Positions 34,901 through 43,836 are shown, counted from the stretch's first letter. The stretch is DNA of 64,000 nt from Mycobacterium conspicuum (GCF_010730195.1 NZ_AP022613.1:1426001-1490000); one strand, 5' to 3'. Numbers and translations: made by a program. Notes: a model not told the origin generated them from the sequence alone.

Positions 34901-36081
34901 GCCGCACGCTGAGTGCACAGGCCGGCCATGTCCAGCAGCGCCGCCGTAACCGGATGATGGAACCGGCCGCAGTCCAACGCCTTTCGCGCCTCTTGAACGC
35001 GACTCGCGATGAGTTCTTCGATCCACTGCAGCGCCCCGGTGTCGACGATCAGGGTCCGCCAGTGATTGAGGGCGGCCTCGTCGAGTCGGTCGCTGGCCAT
35101 CAGGTCGCGCAATTGCCGGCGGGCGGGCCCGTCGGCCATTTGGTGCGCCGCCACCACGACGCTGGTGGCCTTGCGCTCCATCAGGTCCTTGCTGGGCTTA
35201 CCGGTCGTCGCGGGTGATCCGAATACGCCGAGAATGTCGTCGCGCAGCTGGAACGCTTCACCGATGGCGCACCCGTAGTCACCGAGCGCGGCCAGCGCCT
35301 GCTCGTCGCAGCCGGCCATCGCCGCACCGATCTCCAGGGGCCGGCGCACCGTGTAATTCCCCGACTTGCGCCGGGCCACGTCCAGCACGGCTTCCAGGGT
35401 GGGTAGCTCGCGCACATCGGTTGCGAGATCGGCGAATTGGCCCACCGCGAGCTCGGTGCGCATGGCGTCGTAGCGCGGCCACACCCGAAGCAGGTGGCGG
35501 CGCGACAACCCGCTTTCGCGCAGCATCCGCTCGGCCCAGATCAAGCACAGATCGCCGAGCAGGATAGCGGCCGATTCACCGAATCGGCGTGACGAGCCGG
35601 ACAGCCCGCGGCGGTAGTGCCAGTCGGCGAATTGGACGTGGGCGGCGGGACGGCCGCGTCGCGCCGCCGAGTCGTCCATGACGTCGTCTTGCAGCAGCGC
35701 GAAGGCGTGCAAAAGCTCCAGGCTGGCCGTTGCCGACAGGGCGGCGTCGCTGGCCGGCGCGCCGCACAGCCAGCCCAGGTACATGAACGTCGAGCGCAGG
35801 CATTTGCCGCCGTCGATGAACGTCGTCAAGATGTCGCCGGCCACCTCGACGCCGCAGGCACCCAGCTCGTCCTCGCACCGCTCGGCCGCGAAGTCGGCGA
35901 CGCGGGCCAACACCGCCCGCCGGAAACCCGATCGCCAGCTGTCGAATCGGCCCGCGTCCGCGGGCAGGTCAATGCCGCCGGAGGCATCGGCGAGCCGCAG
36001 GGCGGGGAATGCGTGCACAGCTCCCACCGACGTCTCCCTCGTAATGTCGGTCAGCCGCTGGCTCGAACGGCTCGGCTTCAC
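34897..36081 (-). CDS. crtE: Geranylgeranyl diphosphate synthase
   Basis: Trans-isoprenyl diphosphate synthase of about 394 aa supplying GGPP. The first aspartate-rich motif DDVMD is at about 132–136 and the second (RDDILG) about 150 residues later; DGGKCLRS is the IPP-binding region. GTG 36081 is preferred because AAAGGGG lies 9 nt ahead; the ORF also opens at GTG 36114. It is the first gene of the crt operon. Between the start and the neighbouring plus-strand pseudogene lie the 16-bp-spaced direct repeats at 36155–36183. Confidence 0.93.
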   Translation of the reverse strand: MKPSRSSQRLTDITRETSVGAVHAFPALRLADASGGIDLPADAGRFDSWRSGFRRAVLARVADFAAERCEDELGACGVEVAGDILTTFIDGGKCLRSTFMYLGWLCGAPASDAALSATASLELLHAFALLQDDVMDDSAARRGRPAAHVQFADWHYRRGLSGSSRRFGESAAILLGDLCLIWAERMLRESGLSRRHLLRVWPRYDAMRTELAVGQFADLATDVRELPTLEAVLDVARRKSGNYTVRRPLEIGAAMAGCDEQALAALGDYGCAIGEAFQLRDDILGVFGSPATTGKPSKDLMERKATSVVVAAHQMADGPARRQLRDLMASDRLDEAALNHWRTLIVDTGALQWIEELIASRVQEARKALDCGRFHHPVTAALLDMAGLCTQRAA

Positions 36082-36154
36082 GCGTTGGTACCCCTTTGAC
36101 GACGAGACAAACACCGGCGTGCTTGGGCGGGTCGCTCAGGCAAATAGCCATCAG

Positions 36155-36183
36155 TTAAGGAGTTGAAACATTAATTTCCTGAA
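36155..36183 (-). promoter_or_regulatory. Tandem direct repeats upstream of crtE
   Basis: On the minus strand two 13-mers, TTCAGGAAATTAA (36183–36171) and TTCAACTCCTTAA (36167–36155), are spaced 16 bp apart, like the pair ahead of idi2. TTCAGGAAATTAA matches the idi2-side TTCAGTAACTTAA at 11 of 13 positions. They end about 73 bp before the preferred crtE start, close to the 67 bp seen for idi2, and read in the direction of crtE. Confidence 0.55.
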
Positions 36184-36245
36184 TGAACTTCGGGTTGGCC
36201 GGCGGGATCAGGTTTCCCCGGGCAACGAATGGGAATTCGGCCGCG

Positions 36246-36793
36246 ATGACCGTTTCCGACCTTGTCGCACTGCCGTTTCGCTGGGGATCCGCGCTGCGGG
36301 GCCGCCGGTTTTTTCACCCGGTCGGGGTGTTGGCGGCGGGTTCGTCCGGATCCCCGCCGCGTCACCGTGGGACATCCTGCTCGTCTCGGCGGGTTCGGGC
36401 GTGCTGACTCGCGCCGTGGCGCTGCGGCCGGTGACCGGCTGGGCGGGCCAGACCATGACCAGCCTGATGCCGTTTCGCTATCGCGGAGGCACTTGGTGGT
36501 TGAGAGCACGAATCGTCAGCGACGTCGGCGGAACCGGACTGTCGTTGGATGCGATTCGCAACAGCGTGCGGCGCGGCGGCGTCGACCTGGCCCTCGACCA
36601 GGCCCGGGGCACGAACGAGTTCCAACCCTTGGCGCGGTTGTCCCTGTCCAGGCTCGTCGAGGCCGAGGAAGTCTCCTTCGATACGGTGCTCAACACCGCG
36701 CCGGGGCTGAGCCTGTATCCGGGCTGGCTTGCCGAGCTGCGGGCCCGCGCCTACCAGCGCAGCCGGGAAGGCCGCAAGTCGACCGTCACGTGA
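36246..36793 (+). pseudogene. Frameshifted mycobacterial protein remnant
   Basis: From ATG 36246 a frame reads MTVSDLVALPFRWGSALRG, then HPVGVLAAG, and loses sense near 36345. Coding sequence resumes in another frame (VRIPAASPWDILLVSAGSGVLTR) and continues to the stop at 36793 with typical codon use (MTSLMPFRYRGGTWWLRAR and later LNTAPGLSLYPGWLAELRARAY). The two parts read as one protein broken by a frameshift, probably with an internal deletion, since the joined product would be only about 180 residues. I do not know the function. The 3' end overlaps the next gene's stop by 8 bp (convergent). Confidence 0.65.
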
Positions 36794-38129
36794 TGCGGCC
36801 CAGCAGGTGGCGCAGGACCTGATCGAGGTCGGGCGCGCGGAACCGGTGCCCGGCCTGGGTGAGCCTGCCGGGAATCACGCGTTGACTGGCGCAGGCGAGT
36901 TCGCGGGCGCCCTGTTCGCCGAGCAGCAGCCGCGGTCCCAGTGGCGGCACCGGCAGCACCGCCGGCCGGTGCAGGACGCGCGCCAGCGTGCGGGCGTACT
37001 CGGTGTTTCGAACCGGTTGCGGGGCAACCGCATTCACCGGCCCGGACAGGGCGGTATCCCACAGCGCGCGGTGATAGACGTCGAGCAGGTCGTCGATGCC
37101 GATCCAGGACAGCCACTGTCGGCCGTCGCCCAGGCGGCCGCCCAGCCCGGCGCCGAACAGGGGACGCATCAGCTTCAGCGTGCCGCCCCGGGGTGACTGC
37201 ACGATGCCGGTGCGCACGTTGACCACCCGCACACCGGCCTCGCGCGCCGGCGCGGTCGCGTCCTCCCAGTCGGCGACGACGTCGGCCAGGAACCCGTCGC
37301 CGCGCGCGCTGTCCTCGGTGAGGGTTTCGTCGCCGCGGTCGTACCCGTAGTAGCCGATCGCCGAGGCGCAGATCAGCACGGCACGGTTGCGCGCCGCGAC
37401 TTCGGCCAGCTTGCGGGTGGGACCAATTCGGCTGTCCCGGATAGCCTTTCGGTGACTGTCGGTGAATCGGCCGGCGATCGACGCGCCGGCCAGATGGACG
37501 ACTGCGTCGACACCGGCGAGCAGGTCCGGGTCTGGGTCGTGCTGGTTCCACCGCCGTTCGCCGTCCTTGGGGGCGCCGCGGACCAGCCGGATGACGCGGT
37601 GCCCGCCGGTGCTCAGAAAGGCGGTCAGGGCCGAGCCGACCAGGCCCGAGGAGCCGGTGATGGCAACGGTTACCGGGCTTAAACCGCGCTCGGCCGCCAA
37701 CCGGTGCGCTGCCAGATCGTCGGCCAGTTGCCGGTGCCGGTAGGCGAACATCGGGCGCAGTGCCCTGGCCGGCACCGGCGTCTCGACCCGATCGATCACC
37801 CGGGTCCGGTTCTCGCCAGCATCCTCAAAGTCGTGAATGTGCCGCCAGCGCACCGCGATTCGCGCCGGCAGCGACGCCGGCCCGGCGCTGCTGATGGCAT
37901 CGACGAAACGCCTTGGGGGATCGTAGGAATCGGCTTGGTGTTGGGCCACCCAGCGCAGCCCGCCGGGCAGGGCGAGCGTGGCGCGGCCATCCTTGAGCGA
38001 GGTCGCCTCACTGACCAACCGCATCGGCGACCACGGCGGCGAAAGCCGATGGAACGCACCTGGCCGCGCATGCCAGGCGAATACGTCATCGCGTGGCGCG
38101 TCGACCACGCTCGAATACGTCACCCCCAT
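36786..38129 (-). CDS. SRPBCC–TIGR01777 epimerase fusion protein
   Basis: 447-aa protein. Residues 1 to about 145 are a SRPBCC/polyketide-cyclase-like ligand-binding domain. The rest is an NAD(P)-binding extended-SDR domain of the TIGR01777 (YfcH/SulA-like) family: motif TGSSGLVGSAL near 158, VVHLAGASIAGRFT, and SAIGYYGYDRGDE. This two-domain form is common in actinobacteria; the substrate is unknown. ATG 38129. It closes the right end of the pigment island beside the Rv3032 homologue. Confidence 0.88.
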   Translation of the reverse strand: MGVTYSSVVDAPRDDVFAWHARPGAFHRLSPPWSPMRLVSEATSLKDGRATLALPGGLRWVAQHQADSYDPPRRFVDAISSAGPASLPARIAVRWRHIHDFEDAGENRTRVIDRVETPVPARALRPMFAYRHRQLADDLAAHRLAAERGLSPVTVAITGSSGLVGSALTAFLSTGGHRVIRLVRGAPKDGERRWNQHDPDPDLLAGVDAVVHLAGASIAGRFTDSHRKAIRDSRIGPTRKLAEVAARNRAVLICASAIGYYGYDRGDETLTEDSARGDGFLADVVADWEDATAPAREAGVRVVNVRTGIVQSPRGGTLKLMRPLFGAGLGGRLGDGRQWLSWIGIDDLLDVYHRALWDTALSGPVNAVAPQPVRNTEYARTLARVLHRPAVLPVPPLGPRLLLGEQGARELACASQRVIPGRLTQAGHRFRAPDLDQVLRHLLGRIT

Positions 38130-38147
38130 GCCACGACGGTACGCCGG

Positions 38148-39386
38148 CTAACGGTCGGGCAGCGCGTGTTCGACGATGGGCAGCCGGGGCTGCGGTTGGC
38201 GTTCGCCGCGCTTGGCCGCCAGGTACACCTGTGCCGTCTCGTTGGCCACCGTCTGCCAGTCGAAGTCGGAGGTGAGTCGCTCCCGTGCGGCGCGTGCGCG
38301 GCGCTGCGCGGCGTCGGGATCGTCGAGCACCGTGCGCACGGCGGCGGCCAGGCTAGCGATGTCGCGGGGCGGGCACGACACCCCGGTCTGCCCGTTGATC
38401 ACCGCCTCGCCCAGGCCGCCGATGTTCGACGTCACCAGCGGTGTGCCGGCCGCCGCGGCCTCCAGGGCGGCCAGCCCGAACGGCTCGTAGTGGCTGGGCA
38501 GCACCGCAGCGTCGGCTCGGTGCAGCGCCGCGAGCAACTCGGTGTGGTGCAGATGGCCGATGAAACGAGTTGCCTTGCGCACCTTGTGTTTACGCGCCTG
38601 GTCGACGAGCCAACCCTGCTGGGTGCCCTCACCGGCGACGGTCAGCGTGGTACCGGGGTGGGTGCGCCTGATCCTGGGCAGCGCGGCGATGAGGTCGTGC
38701 ACGCCCTTCTCGTACTCCAGCCGGCCGACATACAGCAACTCGGCCGGTCCGGTGCGCGGACGGCGCGGCGCGTACTGCCAGCGCGCGGCGTCAATTCCGT
38801 TGCGGATCACCGTGATCTCGGTCAGGCCGGGCCCGAACAACTCGGTGATCTCGTCGCTCATCGACGCCGAACACGTGATCAGCGAATCGGATTCGCGCAC
38901 CAGCCACGACTCGGCGGCGTGCACCTGACGGCTGATCGCACCGGACACCCAGCCGGAATGCCGGCCGGCTTCGGTCGCGTGGATCGTGGAAACCAGTGGC
39001 ACATCATAGAATTGGGCGAGCGCGATGGCCGGATGGGCGACCAGCCAGTCGTGCGCGTGGACGACGTCCGGGCGCCAGGGGCGCCCCCGCTTCTGCAGCG
39101 GCAGCGCGGCGCGGATCATCGCGTGGCCCATCGCCAGCGTCCAGGCCATCATGTCGTCGCCGAAGGTGAACTCGTGCGGGTCCTGGGCGGCGGCGATCAC
39201 CCGCACGCCCTCGCTGATCTCGTCGGTCGACGGGTGCGTGCTGGGATCGGTGCCGGTGGGCCGGCGGGACAGCACGACGACCTCGTGGCCCGCGTCGGCC
39301 AGCGCCGTCGCCAGGTGGTGCACGTGGCGGCCCAGCCCGCCGATCACCACCGGCGGGTACTCCCACGACACCATCAGGATCTTCAC
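38148..39386 (-). CDS. Alpha-(1-4)-glucosyltransferase, MGLP synthesis (Rv3032)
   Basis: GT4-family glycosyltransferase (412 aa) homologous to Rv3032, which elongates the alpha-1,4-glucan of methylglucose lipopolysaccharides and contributes to glycogen. Motifs: N-terminal SWEYPPVVIGGLGRHV, VHAHDWLVAHP, VGRLEYEKGVHDLI (donor domain) and the E-x7-E signature SHYEPFGLAALEAAAAG. GTG 39386 begins KILMVSWEY. It is cytosolic and lies 61 bp downstream of the GH57 gene in the same direction. Confidence 0.94.
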   Translation of the reverse strand: MKILMVSWEYPPVVIGGLGRHVHHLATALADAGHEVVVLSRRPTGTDPSTHPSTDEISEGVRVIAAAQDPHEFTFGDDMMAWTLAMGHAMIRAALPLQKRGRPWRPDVVHAHDWLVAHPAIALAQFYDVPLVSTIHATEAGRHSGWVSGAISRQVHAAESWLVRESDSLITCSASMSDEITELFGPGLTEITVIRNGIDAARWQYAPRRPRTGPAELLYVGRLEYEKGVHDLIAALPRIRRTHPGTTLTVAGEGTQQGWLVDQARKHKVRKATRFIGHLHHTELLAALHRADAAVLPSHYEPFGLAALEAAAAGTPLVTSNIGGLGEAVINGQTGVSCPPRDIASLAAAVRTVLDDPDAAQRRARAARERLTSDFDWQTVANETAQVYLAAKRGERQPQPRLPIVEHALPDR

Positions 39387-39447
39387 GAGCGCCCCCAAAA
39401 TGCCGCCAATACCGGCGTGTCGGCGTACATATGGGGCCGCTCGCCAG

Positions 39448-41028
39448 TCACCGCGGTAGCCGCCGGGCGTCGAGGGCGCCGAACAGGCCGTCGGCGCGGT
39501 TCCATCCGTCGGCCAGCCGCTGGGCGGCGTCGCGGCGGCCGGACGCCAGCGCCCCGGCGATCTCGCGGGTGGCGTGGGCATGCAGGTGGGCGCGGTAGCG
39601 GGCGTAGTCGGCGGCCGAGTCCTTGCTGACCATGAACGGCCAGTCGCTGGACACGGTCAGCAGGGTCTCGCGCAGGATCTGATCGGCGACGCGATCGCGG
39701 GGGATCGGGCCGTCCAACGACGCCGTCTGGTTCAGCGCCTTGTCGATGGTGGTCAGCGCGGTGTCGACGACCTCGGTGTTGAGCTGCACCAGATCGGCCA
39801 CCTGCTCGCCGGCCCACACCTGCCAGTCCTTGCCGGAGCCCCACGAGCTGGGTGGCAGCGCGACCGGGGCGCCGACGAACCCGTCGGCGATCGCGTCGGA
39901 CAGCGTGCCCACCCGCACCCCGGCGGCGGGCAGGGCGCGCAGCGTCCGCGCCAGCCACGTCGGACCCTCGTACCACCAGTGGCCGAACAGTTCGGTGTCG
40001 AAGGCGGCGATGACGTGGGCGGGCCGCCCGATGCGCTCGGACTCGGCCAGCAGCCGGTTGCGCACCACGCCGACGAAGTCCGCGACGTGGATGTCGACCG
40101 CGTGGTCCGCGCGCTCGGGATCGTAGGGCGCCTTGGCGTCCGAGCCCACGTTGCGCCCGGTGACCCGGGCCGGCTTGAGGCCGGTGAGGTGGTCGTAGGT
40201 GTGGAAGTCGCGGTAGGCCGGGTGGCCCGGGTAACCCGATTTCGGCGACCACACCCGGTAGCTGACCTGCAAGTCGCGGCCGAACGCGATCACATCGGTG
40301 TCGCCGACCGGCCGGCCCAGCGCGGTGTCGCCGTGCAGCGACGGGCCGTCGACCATGAAATGGGAAATGCCGGCCGCCGCGTACTCGGTTTCCAGGCCCG
40401 GGGCGTAGGCGCATTCGGGCGCCCAGATCCCGGTCGGGCTGTGCGCCAGCCGCAACTGGGCGTCGGCCAGGCCCTCGCGCAGCGCGAACTCGCGCAGCCG
40501 CGGCGCCAGCAGCGGCTGGAACGGGTGCGCCAGCGGGCCGCCCAGCAGCTCGACCGTGCCGGCGTCGATCAGGCCGCGCAGCAGCGGGCTGCCGCCGTGG
40601 TGCCACAGCGTGGCGAAGTCGTCGAGGGCCTGATCGGCCTCGGCGCATTCGCGAATCCCGAACGCCTGCAACGCTTCTGGGGTGCATGACTGGTAGGCGG
40701 CCGACTTCGATCGCGGCGCCGAGCGCACGCTGGTGGCCTCCAGTGCGCGCAGCCGCCAGTTGGCCAACCAGTGCTGCATCCCGTCGAGGCAATACGGGTC
40801 GTCGAGTTGGGCGTTCACCACCGGGGTGATGCCCAGCGTGAGCAGCCGGTGCCGATCCTCGTCGGCCAGCGTGTGCAGCACCCGCATCAGCGGCAGGTAG
40901 GCCGCCGCCCACGACTGGTAGAGCCATTCCTCGCCGACCGGCCAGCGGCCGTGGTGGGCCAGCCAGGGCAGGTGGGTGTGCAGCACCAGGGTGAACATCC
41001 CGGGCACCGCGTGGCTGGATGTGCTCAC
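39448..41028 (-). CDS. GH57 1,4-alpha-glucan branching enzyme (Rv3031)
   Basis: Glycoside hydrolase family 57 protein, 526 aa, homologous to Rv3031, thought to branch the glucan in methylglucose lipopolysaccharide synthesis. GH57 features: HTHLPWLAHHG near the N terminus, GIWAPECAYAPGLE containing the nucleophile Glu, and AAFDTELFGHWWYEG carrying the acid/base Asp. GTG 41028 overlaps the methyltransferase stop (GTGA). A C-terminal three-helix domain completes the fold. Confidence 0.94.
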   Translation of the reverse strand: MSTSSHAVPGMFTLVLHTHLPWLAHHGRWPVGEEWLYQSWAAAYLPLMRVLHTLADEDRHRLLTLGITPVVNAQLDDPYCLDGMQHWLANWRLRALEATSVRSAPRSKSAAYQSCTPEALQAFGIRECAEADQALDDFATLWHHGGSPLLRGLIDAGTVELLGGPLAHPFQPLLAPRLREFALREGLADAQLRLAHSPTGIWAPECAYAPGLETEYAAAGISHFMVDGPSLHGDTALGRPVGDTDVIAFGRDLQVSYRVWSPKSGYPGHPAYRDFHTYDHLTGLKPARVTGRNVGSDAKAPYDPERADHAVDIHVADFVGVVRNRLLAESERIGRPAHVIAAFDTELFGHWWYEGPTWLARTLRALPAAGVRVGTLSDAIADGFVGAPVALPPSSWGSGKDWQVWAGEQVADLVQLNTEVVDTALTTIDKALNQTASLDGPIPRDRVADQILRETLLTVSSDWPFMVSKDSAADYARYRAHLHAHATREIAGALASGRRDAAQRLADGWNRADGLFGALDARRLPR

Positions 41029-41825
41029 GGCCGGACCGCGATCGCGATCAGGTCCAGACTCTCGTCGATGTCGCGGTCGCCGGCGTCGACCAGGTCGAAG
41101 TCGTCGGTGGCGACCGCGGCGACATCGGCGCGCAGCTCGGGCGCCCACGGCGCGTCGGCCACCGCGCGCGCGATCTGCGCGTCGATGATCGAGCCGCCGT
41201 GGCGGGCGTCCATCTCAACCAGCCGCGGGCCGTGGAACAACCCGCTGATGCTCACCCGGGCGAACCCCGCCTCGGCGAGCAGCTGCGTCAGCTCGGCGGC
41301 GTTGAGTTCGCGGGTGTGGAACGGGTTGATTGGGGTGTCGCGGCCGGGGGAGAAGGTGACCCGATTGGGGGTGGACACCAGCAGCAAGCCCGACGGACGC
41401 AGCACCCGGGCGCATTCGGCGACAAACTGGGCCTGGTCCCACAGGTGCTCGATCACCTGAAAGTTCACCACGACGTCCACCGATGCGTCCGGGAGCGGCA
41501 GGTCGGCCAGGTTCGCCTGGATGGCCTCCACCCGGGGGTAGCGGCTGCGGACGTGGGCCACCGCGGCCTCGTCGTAATCCACCGCGACGACCCGGCGGGC
41601 CACGCCCGCGATCAAATCGGCGCCGTAACCTTCGCCACATCCGGCCTCGAGCACGTCGCGGCCCGCGCAGCGCGGTGCCAGTCGTTGGTAGACCACCTCG
41701 TGCCGGCGAAACCAGTAGTTCTCGATGTCCAGGTCGGGGATGGTGCGCTCGCCCGTCAGCGTCAACACCGGGTCGGCCGGTGCCCGATGGTCGGCGTCGG
41801 GTGGGACGGGAAGCGATGCGCTCAT
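41025..41825 (-). CDS. SAM-dependent methyltransferase, MGLP locus (Rv3030)
   Basis: Class I methyltransferase of 266 aa. SAM motif DVLEAGCGEGYGADLIA is at about 57–73, with VDYDEAAV and VNFQVIEHL following. Rv3030 is proposed to O-methylate the glucose residues of methylglucose lipopolysaccharides, which fits the overlap with the GH57 gene and the Rv3032 homologue. ATG 41825. Divergent from etfB (fixA). Confidence 0.92.
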   Translation of the reverse strand: MSASLPVPPDADHRAPADPVLTLTGERTIPDLDIENYWFRRHEVVYQRLAPRCAGRDVLEAGCGEGYGADLIAGVARRVVAVDYDEAAVAHVRSRYPRVEAIQANLADLPLPDASVDVVVNFQVIEHLWDQAQFVAECARVLRPSGLLLVSTPNRVTFSPGRDTPINPFHTRELNAAELTQLLAEAGFARVSISGLFHGPRLVEMDARHGGSIIDAQIARAVADAPWAPELRADVAAVATDDFDLVDAGDRDIDESLDLIAIAVRP

Positions 41826-41943
41826 TGCATAGGGAGGCTAACGCGAAGTGTCCGATTCGCGAACCTCAGAGCGGGTACGTGCGGATGCGGGCGCAAGAAT
41901 GCGCTGGACGACCCGCTATGGTGTGAGAGCGGACCGCGCAAAG

Positions 41944-41959
41944 TTACCCGTGAGTAACA
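41944..41959. promoter_or_regulatory. Palindrome upstream of etfBA
   Basis: GTTAC-CCGTGA-GTAAC is a 16-bp inverted repeat in the 225-bp gap between the divergent Rv3030-like and fixA genes, about 90 bp before fixA. Its place suits an operator of the etf operon. I do not know which regulator would bind; no other signal is evident in this gap apart from AAGGAGG ahead of fixA. Confidence 0.4.
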
Positions 41960-42050
41960 TGCGTGTGCGGCCGCGAAATGCCTGACTCATACCTGACCAA
42001 GACCGGTGGCCGATATGCTGCCGGACGCCCAAGGAGGACGAACCACACTC

Positions 42051-42842
42051 ATGACGAACATCGTGGTCCTGATCAAGCAGGTCCCAGACACCTGGTCGGA
42101 GCGCAAGCTGACCGACGGCGACTACACGCTGGACCGCGAGGCCGCCGACGCTGTGCTGGACGAGATCAACGAGCGTGCGGTGGAAGAGGCGCTGCAGATC
42201 CGGGAGAGGGAAGGCGGCGAGGGCTCGGTCACGGTGCTCACCGCGGGCCCCGAGCGCGCCACCGAGGCGATCCGCAAGGCCCTGTCGATGGGGGCCGACA
42301 AGGCCGTGCACCTCAAGGACGACGGGCTACACGGCTCGGACGTCGTGCAGACGGCGTGGGCTCTGGCGCGGGCGCTGGGCACCATCGAGGGCACCGAGCT
42401 GGTCATCGCCGGCAACGAGGCGACCGACGGCACCGGCGGCGCGGTGCCGGCCATCATCGCCGAGTACCTGGGCCTGCCGCAGCTCACCCACCTGCGCAAG
42501 CTGTCGGTCGAGGGCGGCAAGGTCACCGGCGAGCGGGAGACCGACGAGGGCCTGTTCACCCTCGAGGCCACGCTGCCCGCGGTGGTGAGCGTGACCGAGA
42601 AGATCAACGAGCCGCGCTTTCCCTCCTTCAAAGGCATCATGGCCGCCAAAAAGAAAGAGGTCACGGTGTTGACGCTGGCCGAGATCGGTGTCGAGGCCGA
42701 CGAGGTCGGGCTGGCCAACGCCGGGTCGACGGTGCAGTCGTCGACGCCCAAGCCGCCGAAGACGGCCGGTGAGAAGGTCACCGACGAGGGCGAGGGCGGC
42801 AACGACATCGCCAAGTACCTGGTCGCGCAGAAAATCATCTGA
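42051..42842 (+). CDS. fixA: Electron transfer flavoprotein beta subunit
   Basis: EtfB (263 aa), partner of EtfA; together they take electrons from acyl-CoA dehydrogenases and pass them to the membrane quinone pool. AMP-binding-type sequence VLTAGPERATEAIRKALSMGAD and VIAGNEATDGTGGAVP are characteristic, with the recognition-loop region in LTHLRKL. ATG 42051 has AAGGAGG ahead. EtfA starts 37 bp later. Confidence 0.96.
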   Translation: MTNIVVLIKQVPDTWSERKLTDGDYTLDREAADAVLDEINERAVEEALQIREREGGEGSVTVLTAGPERATEAIRKALSMGADKAVHLKDDGLHGSDVVQTAWALARALGTIEGTELVIAGNEATDGTGGAVPAIIAEYLGLPQLTHLRKLSVEGGKVTGERETDEGLFTLEATLPAVVSVTEKINEPRFPSFKGIMAAKKKEVTVLTLAEIGVEADEVGLANAGSTVQSSTPKPPKTAGEKVTDEGEGGNDIAKYLVAQKII

Positions 42843-42879
42843 CGAGCACTCCGAGCAAACGAGAAGAGCGAAACAACCT

Positions 42880-43836
42880 ATGGCTGAAGTATTGGTGCTC
42901 GTCGAGCACGCCGAAGGTGCGCTGAAGAAGGTCAGCGCCGAACTGATCACCGCCGCCCGCGCGCTGGGCGAGCCCGCCGCCGTCGTGGTCGGTGCGCCGG
43001 GGACGGCCGCGCCGCTGGTCGACGGGTTGAAGGCGGCCGGGGCCGCCAAGATCTACGTCGCCGAGTCCGACGACGTGGAGAAGTACCTGATCACCCCGGT
43101 GGTCGACGTGCTGGCTTCGCTGGCCGAGTCGAACGCGCCGGCGGCCGTGTTGCTGGCCGCTTCCGCCGACGGCAAGGAGATCGCGGGCCGGCTCGCGGCC
43201 CGGATCGGGTCGGGTCTGCTGGTCGACGTGGTCGAGGTCAAAGAGGGCCCGGTGGGTGTGCACAGCATCTTCGGTGGCGCGTTCACCGTCGAGGCCAAGG
43301 CCAACGGCGACACCCCGGTGATCACCGTGCGCGCCGGGGCCGTCGATGCCGAGCCGACCGACGGCGCCGGTGAGCAGGTCACCGTCGAGGTGCCCGCGCC
43401 CGCCGAGAACGCCACCAAGATCACCGCCCGCGAGCCCGCCGTCGCCGGTGACCGACCGGAACTGACCGAGGCCACCATCGTCGTCTCCGGTGGCCGCGGC
43501 GTCGGCAGCGCGGAGAACTTCAACGTGGTCGAGGCGCTGGCCGACTCGCTGGGCGCCGCCGTCGGCGCGTCGCGCGCCGCCGTCGACTCCGGCTACTACC
43601 CGGGCCAGTTCCAGGTGGGCCAGACCGGCAAGACGGTGTCCCCGCAGCTGTACATCGCGCTGGGCATCTCCGGGGCCATCCAGCACCGCGCCGGCATGCA
43701 GACCTCCAAGACCATCGTCGCGGTCAACAAGGACGAGGAGGCGCCCATCTTCGAGATCGCCGACTACGGCGTGGTGGGCGACCTGTTCAAGGTGGCCCCC
43801 CAGCTGACCGACGCGATCAAGGCGCGCAAGGGCTAA
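42880..43836 (+). CDS. fixB: Electron transfer flavoprotein alpha subunit
   Basis: EtfA (318 aa), carrying FAD. The FAD-binding domain shows VVSGGRGVGSAENFNVVEALADSLGAAVGASRAAVD (only its GGRG and ASRAAVD parts are needed for recognition), QVGQTGKTVSPQLYIALGISGAIQH and INKD-like VNKDEEAPIFEIADYGVVGD. ATG 42880. A strong intrinsic-type terminator follows 22 bp after the stop. Confidence 0.96.
   Translation: MAEVLVLVEHAEGALKKVSAELITAARALGEPAAVVVGAPGTAAPLVDGLKAAGAAKIYVAESDDVEKYLITPVVDVLASLAESNAPAAVLLAASADGKEIAGRLAARIGSGLLVDVVEVKEGPVGVHSIFGGAFTVEAKANGDTPVITVRAGAVDAEPTDGAGEQVTVEVPAPAENATKITAREPAVAGDRPELTEATIVVSGGRGVGSAENFNVVEALADSLGAAVGASRAAVDSGYYPGQFQVGQTGKTVSPQLYIALGISGAIQHRAGMQTSKTIVAVNKDEEAPIFEIADYGVVGDLFKVAPQLTDAIKARKG

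Noticed and set aside
36082..36114. GTG 36114 as the start of crtE
   Set aside because: In frame, but lacks a ribosome-binding site, while GTG 36081 has AAAGGGG at 9 nt. Kept only as an alternative.
36262..36822. 186-aa plus-strand frame over the broken gene at the island edge
   Set aside because: It runs in the third frame, with Arg- and Gly-rich sequence; the two coding-like segments are in the other frames.
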